Source of the DNA: Pseudomonas sp. BMS12
GTDB lineage: Bacteria > Pseudomonadota > Gammaproteobacteria > Pseudomonadales > Pseudomonadaceae
Reading direction: 5' to 3'
NCBI RefSeq assembly: GCF_001592875.1
Contig: NZ_LSOF01000009.1
Coordinates: 92,737-156,736 of the forward strand
Length of the DNA: 64,000 nt
Shown here: positions 7,561 to 12,523 of the stretch, piece by piece
Position numbering within the stretch: position 1 is the stretch's first letter
Layout: every line of letters starts with the position of its first letter
Made by a program: the position numbers and the translations under genes
The notes under the pieces: generated by a model
Databases searched by the model: none
Told to the model about the DNA's origin: nothing
The model's input: only the letters and a program-made list of their open reading frames with translations

Positions 7561-7643
7561 CAATGCGCTCAACTGCCGCTCACTTCGTTCGCTGGACAGC
7601 CAAAAGCTACGCTTTTGTCTGCCCGTTAGCTTAATCGTTAGAC
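7555..7643 (+). repeat. attC site 15 (type B, 89 bp)
   Basis: Left core GCATAAC, right core GTTAGAC; B arms; long apical stem GGACAGCCAAAAGC...GCTTTTGTCTG with a compensated base pair relative to site 2. Confidence 0.92.
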
Positions 7644-7647
7644 ACCT

Positions 7648-7875
7648 ATGCCAGCTAAGCGAAAAATTAGAGTATCTGTGGCGCGCCTTACATTTGATGG
7701 TAAGTACCAATATCCGTGGCACACCATCGAATATGGAGAGGCTGAATTCACCACAAGCTTCGCCACTTGTTATTTCGAGGGCCGGAAATTCTCAAAAGAC
7801 AAAGGCAATGCCTACGGTGGAAACTACCTTGGGAGCGAAGATGGTGACTCTTATCGTATCGCTAAAAAAAGCTAG
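7648..7875 (+). CDS. Cassette 16: hypothetical protein, 75 aa, possibly frameshifted near its end
   Basis: A small basic, probably beta-rich protein (RKIRVSVARLTFDGKYQYPW). No family is recognised. The TAG at 7873 follows directly after a run of seven A (7864-7870) and leaves 48 bases before the attC. If one A were absent, or if the ribosome slipped there, the frame would continue for 16 more residues and stop at 7921, two bases before the attC, as most cassettes here do. The shown ORF may therefore be a truncated form. Confidence 0.68.
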   Translation: MPAKRKIRVSVARLTFDGKYQYPWHTIEYGEAEFTTSFATCYFEGRKFSKDKGNAYGGNYLGSEDGDSYRIAKKS

Positions 7876-7923
7876 AATTACCGGGCACAGTTATAGTTCA
7901 TATTTTCACGGCAGTGTGTAGGC

Positions 7924-8010
7924 GTCTAACAATTGGTTCAAGTCGTTCGCTTCGCTCACTCGGACGTCCGCAAGCTACGCTCGCGGCCGCCCCTTAACCA
8001 AACGTTAGAG
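7924..8010 (+). repeat. attC site 16 (mosaic, 87 bp)
   Basis: Left core GTCTAAC, right core GTTAGAG. A arms (TTGGTTCAAG / CTTAACCAAAC) enclose the GGACGTCCGCAAGC...GGCCGCC apex, as in the partial site at the left edge. Confidence 0.9.
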
Positions 8011-8015
8011 CCAAC

Positions 8016-8405
8016 ATGACTCCAATGCTACTCATGCAAGCAGCCAAGCTTCTCAGGCCAGTACGGCGAAAAATTATAGCCTTGAGCTTTTTTAGCCTCG
8101 TATTTGGGCTCTCACTTTTTGCGGTCGCTGCATCGCTTGAAACTTTCAGCCGAATTCTATTCTTATTTACATGGATATCGCTGATCACAGGCATGTTTTG
8201 CTTTGGTCTATCCCTGCTCACACAGCTTTATTCAAAAAAGCCAGAGCCACTTGGAGATAGTATCGCATCAAAGATTAAGTATTACTGGAATCTGGCAGCG
8301 CTCACAATTGCTGCACCATTTTTTACTCTTTGGATCATAGGTATGGCTATTCTATTACCAGCCGGCATACTCATTCTATTAATGCAAAGCGACATATCAG
8401 GTTGA
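8016..8405 (+). CDS. Cassette 17: small membrane protein, 129 aa, about three TM helices
   Basis: Hydrophobic helices are predicted at roughly residues 20-42 (IIALSFFSLVFGLSLFAVAA), 46-69 (ILFLFTWISLITGMFCFGLS) and 92-122 (the ALTIAAPFFTLWIIGMAILL stretch). The loop between helices 2 and 3 is basic and cytoplasmic by charge. No family is recognised. The ATG is five bases after the attC. Confidence 0.77.
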   Translation: MTPMLLMQAAKLLRPVRRKIIALSFFSLVFGLSLFAVAASLETFSRILFLFTWISLITGMFCFGLSLLTQLYSKKPEPLGDSIASKIKYYWNLAALTIAAPFFTLWIIGMAILLPAGILILLMQSDISG

Positions 8406-8415
8406 GGGCAGCGAG

Positions 8416-8492
8416 CTCTAACAAATGGTTCAAGTCGCTCGCTTCGCTCACTCGGGACCGGCTAAAGCCGGCCCCTTAACCAAACGTTAGGT
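8416..8492 (+). repeat. attC site 17 (type A, 77 bp)
   Basis: Left core CTCTAAC, right core GTTAGGT; standard A arms and GGGACCGGCT apical stem. Confidence 0.93.
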
Positions 8493-8500
8493 GCAACTAC

Positions 8501-8845
8501 ATGGACTCGTATTCTGTCAGGTGTATTTTCCGCTGGGAGCCTCGGCAAAGGCAAAAAGCGAAGCATACATACGAGGAGCGCATAACCTTATGGCAGGCTG
8601 AAAGCCTGGATCAGGCCATTGAGCTCGCAGAGCAAGAAGCAGAAATTTATGCATCTGACGATATGGAGTTCTTGGGCTACTCGCAGGCTTACGCACTATT
8701 CGAGCCGTTACCTGGCAACGGCGTTGAAATTTTCTCTTTGCTACGCGACAGCAACCTTGAGCCCGAGGAATATATAGATGCTTTCTTTGATACAGAGCTA
8801 GAGCATCAAAGAGAATATGGTTCCAATAAAAAGAAAGGAGCTTAG
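8501..8845 (+). CDS. Cassette 18: hypothetical protein, 114 aa (DUF4288-like pattern)
   Basis: A soluble protein with the order YEERITLWQAESLDQAIELA (residues 23-42), then EAEIYA, then GNGVEIFSLLRDSNL. This YEERI.LW.A.S...AI..AE.EA pattern resembles DUF4288 proteins from memory; it needs a profile search. The C terminus is acidic then basic (GSNKKKGA). The AGG of the attC core lies nine bases upstream of the ATG. Confidence 0.78.
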   Translation: MDSYSVRCIFRWEPRQRQKAKHTYEERITLWQAESLDQAIELAEQEAEIYASDDMEFLGYSQAYALFEPLPGNGVEIFSLLRDSNLEPEEYIDAFFDTELEHQREYGSNKKKGA

Positions 8846-8854
8846 TGTGGTTGC

Positions 8855-8942
8855 ACCTAACAATACGCTCAACGCTGCTCACTTCGTTCGCCGGACGTCC
8901 AAAAGCTACGCTTTTGGCCGCCCGTTAGCTTAACCGTTATGC
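8855..8942 (+). repeat. attC site 18 (type B, 88 bp)
   Basis: Left core ACCTAAC, right core GTTATGC; B arms (TACGCTCAAC / GTTAGCTTAAC); long GGACGTCCAAAAGC apical stem. Confidence 0.91.
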
Positions 8943-9232
8943 ATACAAAGCTCATGACCAAAACTCTTGCGACAACAATTGCAACCATTAGTTTTTTGAT
9001 TACCCTGCTAGCACTAAGCACAACTGAGTGTTCGTGCGCATGCAGCTGCGCCACAACACACTGCGAAACTTTGTGGGGAATTTACGCATGGGCAGCTAAT
9101 TTCCATGACGATAGAGCAGAAACGATTAAGCTATTTTTCACTTTCCTTCTGGCAAGCTTAATTGCAGTAAGTGCAATTACAATCACCATCACACAGCTTG
9201 TTAAAAAAGCAAAGGAGCCAAAGCATGCATAA
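8939..9232 (+). CDS. Cassette 19: small membrane protein with Cys-rich loop, 97 aa
   Basis: Two hydrophobic helices, about residues 8-27 (TLATTIATISFLITLLALST) and 68-87 (LFFTFLLASLIAVSAITITI), flank a loop with five or so Cys (CSCACSCATTHC). By the positive-inside rule the loop is likely periplasmic. The first ATG (8939) lies inside the recombination core of attC 18, so translation would begin within the attC. An in-frame ATG at 8954 (MTKTLATT) is an alternative start. Confidence 0.74.
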   Translation: MHTKLMTKTLATTIATISFLITLLALSTTECSCACSCATTHCETLWGIYAWAANFHDDRAETIKLFFTFLLASLIAVSAITITITQLVKKAKEPKHA

Positions 9233-9314
9233 CAATGCGCTCAACGTCGCTCACTTCGTTCGCCGGACAGCCAAAAGCTGCGCTTTTGTCTGCCCGTTAG
9301 CTTAATCGTTAGTA
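9227..9314 (+). repeat. attC site 19 (type B, 88 bp), last canonical attC before the prophage
   Basis: Left core GCATAAC, right core GTTAGTA; B arms and GGACAGCCAAAAGC...GCTTTTGTCTG apex. Phage-type sequence on the opposite strand begins within about 15 bases of its end. Confidence 0.92.
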
Positions 9315-9327
9315 ACTAATGTGGAGT

Positions 9328-9867
9328 TCAAGGGTTTCTGTTACCGCTGTAGCTTCGGTTTCTATCATCCAAATCCACCTTCATGCGGCATTCCCTAAGC
9401 TCAAGGCTTCCTGCGCGATACCACTGGTTACACCGATCCTCCGCTCTTGGCGCTTCCTTTACGACTACAACCTGAACTCCATTTCTTTTGGGTTGCTCTG
9501 TCGGCCTTTCAAACGGAACAACATTCGTAGCGCCTCGCGGCGTGTAGTTTCCATCATGGAAACTCGGTACTTCGCTTTGCTGCTTCTTGTTTGTGTAGTA
9601 GTTAGCTAGCGCCCTGGCCTTCTCTTCCTCGACCCGCCTATCTGGCTGAATATTGGTGGAAAGCCGCACGACTGCACCTTGCGCTTGATGCTGCTGAACC
9701 TGAGAAACCGGAGGAGCTGGGGCGAGATTTTTCTCTAGCTGTTTAGAGCCTAAGAACAAGGCTCCGGCGGTAACTGCACACCCTGCTAAGAACGCAAAAC
9801 CTATGCGCAGTGTGTCGTTTGACTTTTTCTTGATGTAGCTCGGGGCATCGTCCCAGTCTGCTCTCAT
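9328..9867 (-). CDS. Prophage single-TM protein of unknown function, 179 aa
   Basis: A short charged N terminus (MRADWDDAPSYIKKKSND) is followed by one hydrophobic helix at about residues 21-40 (IGFAFLAGCAVTAGALFLG). The rest is a long polar, Pro/Gln/Arg-rich tail predicted to be disordered and ending in a small Cys-containing region (DRCNQWYR...ELREC). ATG 9867 is chosen because AAGGAGA lies seven bases upstream; GTG at 9891 is an in-frame alternative. The gene is transcribed leftwards with the repressor-like gene, and its stop is only 13 bases from attC 19. No family is recognised; a role in immunity or superinfection exclusion is only suggested by position. Confidence 0.75.
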   Translation of the reverse strand: MRADWDDAPSYIKKKSNDTLRIGFAFLAGCAVTAGALFLGSKQLEKNLAPAPPVSQVQQHQAQGAVVRLSTNIQPDRRVEEEKARALANYYTNKKQQSEVPSFHDGNYTPRGATNVVPFERPTEQPKRNGVQVVVVKEAPRAEDRCNQWYRAGSLELRECRMKVDLDDRNRSYSGNRNP

Positions 9868-9910
9868 CTCTGGCTCTCCTTGCTGAACCACCGCCGGGCC
9901 ACTTCCGCTG

Positions 9911-10183
9911 TTAATTGCCGCCCGCTTGCCGTTCTTCCAATTTTCGATCCGCTTCGGTGTACCCAGGGCTGATCTGGCCCCGGCTCAGGTCTATCTGACC
10001 GTGCACGATGTATAGCTCGTACTCGGGATACGCCTTTATCAGCTCAGAGAAATCCTCTAGCCGGGCTTTCGTCCTCATATCTGTGGCAACGGTCTGCCAT
10101 CGGCGGCGCTCCGTTATCCCTGTCTTCTTTGCCAGGGTGGACGGCCCGATATAACGAACAACCTCTCTTAGGCGTTCTTCCAT
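9911..10183 (-). CDS. Prophage repressor-like DNA-binding protein, 90 aa
   Basis: The N-terminal half has a helix-turn-helix pattern: LREVVRYIGPSTLAKKTGIT followed by ERRRWQTVATDMRTKARLED, where the second helix reads the DNA in lambda-repressor-like folds. Its divergent position and the operator-like repeats just upstream (10205-10272) fit the lysogeny repressor of Pf-type phages. The C-terminal 30 residues are polar. ATG 10183 is taken as start; an in-frame TTG at 10201 would add six residues. It lies upstream of 9328-9867 on the same strand and probably shares its transcript. Confidence 0.78.
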   Translation of the reverse strand: MEERLREVVRYIGPSTLAKKTGITERRRWQTVATDMRTKARLEDFSELIKAYPEYELYIVHGQIDLSRGQISPGYTEADRKLEERQAGGN

Positions 10184-10204
10184 ATTCTTAAAAGTTCTCA
10201 AAAA

Positions 10205-10272
10205 TGACGAATATTTCTACCTGTCGTATTTTTCGTCATGTATTCTTTCCCTGTCTGACGAATATTACGTCA
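10205..10272. promoter_or_regulatory. Operator cluster between divergent prophage regulators (TGACG-N7-CGTCA)
   Basis: Three 17-bp units fall in strict register: 10205-10221 (TGACGAATATTTCTACC, left half only), 10222-10238 (TGTCGTATTTTTCGTCA) and 10256-10272 (TGACGAATATTACGTCA, perfect half-sites). Their starts are 17 and 34 bp apart. Placement between the divergent repressor and excisionase-like genes fits a repressor operator array. Confidence 0.75.
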
Positions 10273-10353
10273 CGCGAAGCTAGTTAGAGATTATCAGACA
10301 TTGTGATGCTTACCGGCTATGGCAGGCGCACAAATACAGGGAGAGATCAGCAA

Positions 10354-10575
10354 ATGAGCAATGTTTTCGTAGTCCTTCCCCCAATCTGCACCCGCGAAGA
10401 GTTCTCGCGTCTCACCGGCCTGGAAGTCAAAGGCAGCTCCGTTGTCCTGGGCATGTGCAACCAATCCACCCTGCCTACCGTCAAGGTAGGCCGTCACTCG
10501 CTGGTCAATGTCTACCAGATCATCCAAGACCTCGTAGCTGGCAAGACCGAGTTCCTGCCCGGCGACTACAGCTGA
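10354..10575 (+). CDS. Prophage excisionase-like regulator, 73 aa
   Basis: A small protein with a winged-helix-like layout: ICTREEFSRLTGL (recognition helix region), a polar turn, then NQSTLPTVKVGRHSLVNVYQ, the strand-turn-strand wing typical of Xis/MerR-type excisionases. It is the first gene of the rightward phage operon and faces the repressor, as XisF-type activators do in Pf phages. ATG 10354 is preceded by GGGAGAG. It probably controls phage promoters and excision; the assignment is from layout and position. Confidence 0.7.
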   Translation: MSNVFVVLPPICTREEFSRLTGLEVKGSSVVLGMCNQSTLPTVKVGRHSLVNVYQIIQDLVAGKTEFLPGDYS

Positions 10576-10585
10576 GGCCGCCGAA

Positions 10586-11035
10586 ATGAGCCGCACAGCC
10601 TCTCAATTCAAACTGCGCATGCCCTCCGCCCTGCACTCTCAGGTCAAGCAGGCCGCCGAAGATGCCCGCCGTTCTCTGAACGCCGAACTCGTTTTCCGCC
10701 TGGAACAGAGCTTCGCCAGCGAGGTGCCAGCCAATGAGCCTCAATCGGTATCTACACCAGCCGCACCCCGAGTCCTGCGACTGCTCTGTGTGCTGGTCCC
10801 GTCGCGTTCCGGTGGTATCCGCTCCTTGCCAGTCCACACCCTGCGACCAATGCCGCCCCGCGTCGGTTGCCAAGGTAAATGGCGTCTGGAAAGCGACACC
10901 GGCTTTTATCTGCGAGAAACACACGCCACCACCCCGGCCCCCGAAGTACTGGCACGTTATCTACGACACGGGCAATCCGACGCCCTTCGTGCCGATTCGG
11001 GAGCCGTTCGAGCTGGAGGGCTGAGTTATGTCTGA
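10586..11035 (+). CDS. Prophage Arc-type (ribbon-helix-helix) regulator with overlapping C-terminal extension, 149 aa
   Basis: Residues 1-50 (MSRTASQFKLRMPSALHSQV then KQAAEDARRSLNAELVFRLE) form a textbook Arc/MetJ ribbon-helix-helix: a beta strand with FKLRMP and two helices with SLNAEL. Beyond residue about 52 the frame overlaps another convincing ORF (10734-11024) and its sequence looks unlike a folded protein, so the functional product may be only the Arc domain plus a read-on tail. A real frameshift or stop loss near 10740 is possible. Likely DNA-binding regulator of the phage. Confidence 0.65.
   Translation: MSRTASQFKLRMPSALHSQVKQAAEDARRSLNAELVFRLEQSFASEVPANEPQSVSTPAAPRVLRLLCVLVPSRSGGIRSLPVHTLRPMPPRVGCQGKWRLESDTGFYLRETHATTPAPEVLARYLRHGQSDALRADSGAVRAGGLSYV
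10734..11024 (+). CDS. Prophage Cys-rich protein, 96 aa, overlapping the Arc gene
   Basis: Starts with ATG 10734 in a different frame from the Arc-type gene. It contains paired cysteines (CDCSVC near residues 15-20, then CDQC near 39-42 and one later Cys), suggesting a zinc-binding module, followed by a Pro-rich segment and YWHVIYDTGNPTPF. Third-position GC preference is strong in this frame, which favours it as the real coding frame over 10740-11024. The stop is three bases before the next start. The function is unknown. Confidence 0.7.
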   Translation: MSLNRYLHQPHPESCDCSVCWSRRVPVVSAPCQSTPCDQCRPASVAKVNGVWKATPAFICEKHTPPPRPPKYWHVIYDTGNPTPFVPIREPFELEG

Positions 11036-11264
11036 ACAGCCCCAATCCACCCCGAGCCAAGTCTTCTTCCTAGAAATCATTTGGCCCGCCCTGGTCGTGT
11101 TCTTTGTGCTCTTCGGGCTACCGCAAATTCTCCAGTTCGGGCTGGAGCTGCATAGCGCACAGATCACATGCCCCCAACCGACAGCCCCCGCTGTTGAAAA
11201 GCCATCGCCTCCGGCGTCAGGGACTGGCCCGCCAGTCGCTGGCGACGGTGGCGACACGGGATGA
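11028..11264 (+). CDS. Prophage small single-TM protein, 78 aa
   Basis: A hydrophobic helix at about residues 13-36 (FFLEIIWPALVVFFVLFGLP) separates a short polar N terminus from a Pro/Gly-rich tail with one Cys. No family is recognised; its position in the early structural cluster is typical of small Pf-phage membrane proteins. The start ATG lies three bases after the stop of the upstream gene, suggesting translational coupling. Confidence 0.68.
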   Translation: MSEQPQSTPSQVFFLEIIWPALVVFFVLFGLPQILQFGLELHSAQITCPQPTAPAVEKPSPPASGTGPPVAGDGGDTG

Positions 11265-11347
11265 CAAGGGCCGTGGCCCTTGGTGTTTGACGCAGTAACG
11301 GCCAGCGCATCGGCCAAGCAATAACCCCAGCAAACCGAGAAACCCCT

Positions 11348-11373
11348 CGGGCGAAAAACTGAAAGTTCGCCCG
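11348..11373. other. 8-bp inverted repeat upstream of the ssDNA-binding protein gene
   Basis: CGGGCGAA (11348-11355) and TTCGCCCG (11366-11373) can form a hairpin with a 10-base loop in the 177-base gap before 11442. It lacks a T-tract, so it is not a terminator; it could be a packaging signal or translational control element. Confidence 0.4.
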
Positions 11374-11441
11374 TGTGGACTCGCTCGGCCTGCTGAAAGG
11401 TAAACCGCGCAATCAGGCGCACCACAAGCGAGGAAATACAA

Positions 11442-11744
11442 ATGGCACGTTCCATTATGGAAGTCGCATTCCTGAGCACTCAGAAGCTGGCATTCAGCAA
11501 CAACGGCGGCGAAGTGAAAATCGTCAAAGTCTTCTACGGCGATGAGCCGGACGGCATCACCGAAAACGGCCTTTCCATTGTCAGCATGGACGTTCCCCCA
11601 GAGGTCGCCGATGAAGTCTTCGCAGCCGGTGCCCAACTGGCCCCGCTGGAGATGGTGCGCATCTCTTTTGAGATTGCTCGGGCTGGTAAGCAGAAGGGCA
11701 ACAATCTTTGCCTGCATATCGAGCCCGTAAAGCCCCGCGAATAG
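11442..11744 (+). CDS. Probable phage single-stranded DNA-binding protein (gene V-like), 100 aa
   Basis: The protein is small, beta-rich and acidic/aromatic poor, with NNGGEVKIVKVFYGDEPDGI and later LEMVRISFEIARAGKQKGNN; its length matches inoviral ssDNA-binding proteins. It sits immediately before the coat-protein cluster, where the gene V-type protein lies in Pf phages. No diagnostic motif is visible, so the assignment rests on size, position and strand content. It would coat progeny ssDNA before assembly at the membrane. Confidence 0.62.
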   Translation: MARSIMEVAFLSTQKLAFSNNGGEVKIVKVFYGDEPDGITENGLSIVSMDVPPEVADEVFAAGAQLAPLEMVRISFEIARAGKQKGNNLCLHIEPVKPRE

Positions 11745-11835
11745 ACCCAGCGCCCGACCCAACAAGCCACCCCGACCAAGCCCAGCGCCTCGGCTCCGGC
11801 TGACGCTGCCAAGTCCTGATTAGAGGGCGGCTCCG

Positions 11836-11931
11836 ATGGTTCGGATTTTCTGCAATCACTGCCGCAACTGCGCTCCCGAGCGCTACTGGCTGCTGATTAA
11901 AGCCTGCCCGCGCTGCCTGAGCCCCCAATGA
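11836..11931 (+). CDS. Prophage mini zinc-ribbon protein, 31 aa
   Basis: A tiny ORF with FCNHCRNC near the N terminus and CPRC near the C terminus (CxxC at residues 6-9 and 24-27), the four-cysteine layout of a zinc ribbon. Its TGA overlaps the ATG of the next gene (ATGA), so the two are translationally coupled. Comparable short zinc-ribbon ORFs occur in inovirus genomes. No function can be given. Confidence 0.6.
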   Translation: MVRIFCNHCRNCAPERYWLLIKACPRCLSPQ

Positions 11932-12146
11932 ATTTCCTGGCGTGTGACGGCGATTGGAGTGCCGGTGCCGGTGGTGAACCCATCTGCACCGGGACGCTGA
12001 TCAGCCTGACCCAACAGGAAATGCAGTCCCTCTACGGGGCTGCCCTGACCTGGGATGACGTGGCCGAGCTTCGAGGGGAAATCGTGATTCTGTTCGCTCT
12101 GGCGTTCGGCTTCCTCGTCCTGAAAAAAGCACTGAAACAGAGGTAA
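11928..12146 (+). CDS. Prophage single-TM protein, possible minor coat protein, 72 aa
   Basis: A polar N-terminal half containing two Cys (residues 6 and 20) is followed by a hydrophobic helix at about residues 50-66 (GEIVILFALAFGFLVLKKAL) and a basic C terminus (KKALKQR). This is the layout of small filamentous-phage virion proteins: periplasmic or external part, membrane helix, basic DNA-facing end. It precedes the major coat gene by five bases. Confidence 0.65.
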   Translation: MNFLACDGDWSAGAGGEPICTGTLISLTQQEMQSLYGAALTWDDVAELRGEIVILFALAFGFLVLKKALKQR

Positions 12147-12151
12147 TCACC

Positions 12152-12370
12152 ATGCAACAACACAACAGCGTTTTCACCCGTACCCGCCTGCTGGTTGGCG
12201 GCGTTTCCACCGCTGCTCTGGCCTTCGGCAATGCCGTGTATGCCGCAGTCCCTGCCGAAGCCACCGATGCCCTGGATACCGCCAAGGGTGACGTGAACAC
12301 CATCGGTTGGGCGGTGTTCGCCGTCATCGTCGCTGCGGCCGCCTTCGGCTACATGCGTCGCGCCCTGTAA
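12152..12370 (+). CDS. Major coat protein (pVIII/CoaB-like), 72 aa precursor
   Basis: A signal peptide (about residues 1-31, ending NAVYA with predicted cleavage before AVPAEA) is followed by a mature protein of about 41 residues: an acidic amphipathic segment (AEATDALDTAKGDV), a hydrophobic helix (IGWAVFAVIVAAAAFGYM) and a basic C terminus (RRAL). This is the canonical pVIII architecture: inserted in the inner membrane, then assembled around the ssDNA. A rho-independent terminator follows, as expected for a highly expressed coat gene. Confidence 0.92.
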   Translation: MQQHNSVFTRTRLLVGGVSTAALAFGNAVYAAVPAEATDALDTAKGDVNTIGWAVFAVIVAAAAFGYMRRAL

Positions 12371-12405
12371 GCCTGCTCGACACGTCCCGTGCCGGGCAAG
12401 AACAA

Positions 12406-12425
12406 CCCCGCTCCGGCGGGGTTTT
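12406..12425 (+). terminator. Rho-independent terminator after the major coat gene
   Basis: CCCCGC / GCGGGG stem with a four-base loop, followed by TTTT. It probably reduces transcription into the adsorption and assembly genes. Confidence 0.8.
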
Positions 12426-12449
12426 CTTATCCAGCTGGAAGCGCCCCGT

Positions 12450-12521
12450 ATGTCTCAAGAATGGTTTGTTCTCATCATCACTGCCGCTGCTCTGTGGGCG
12501 GTGTTCTTCGGGCGGGTGTGA
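12450..12521 (+). CDS. Tiny minor coat protein (pVII/pIX-like), 23 aa
   Basis: The ORF encodes a short polar start (MSQEW) and one hydrophobic helix (FVLIITAAALWAVFF) ending GRV. Size and character match the 20-35 residue tip proteins of filamentous phages. It sits between the coat terminator and the adsorption gene, two bases before the next ATG. Too short for standard gene callers. Confidence 0.6.
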   Translation: MSQEWFVLIITAAALWAVFFGRV

Positions 12522-12523
12522 CT

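Larger units (their letters stand above)
1..9314 (+). mobile_element. Chromosomal integron gene-cassette array (19 complete cassettes, 5' end outside window)
   Basis: Short + strand genes alternate with 76-90 bp imperfect inverted repeats that start with a (C)TAAC core and end with a GTTA(G/T) core, which is the attC architecture of integron cassettes. In most sites the outer arms pair, with one unpaired C in the left arm (TGGTTCAAG against CTTAACCA), matching the extrahelical base that directs strand choice by the integron integrase. Every gene runs away from the left edge, so attI, the cassette promoter and intI should lie left of the window. No intI-like sequence is present here. Cassette genes are visibly AT-richer than the flanking core. 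Confidence 0.95.

Noticed and set aside
1..9314. CRISPR array interpretation of the regularly spaced repeats
   Set aside because: Repeats are 76-90 bp, imperfect palindromes with integron cores, and are separated by whole genes rather than 30-40 bp spacers.
9319..9609. + strand 96-codon frame at the attC/phage junction as a 20th cassette
   Set aside because: It overlaps the minus strand phage gene with a good ribosome site, has poor coding character and no attC after it.
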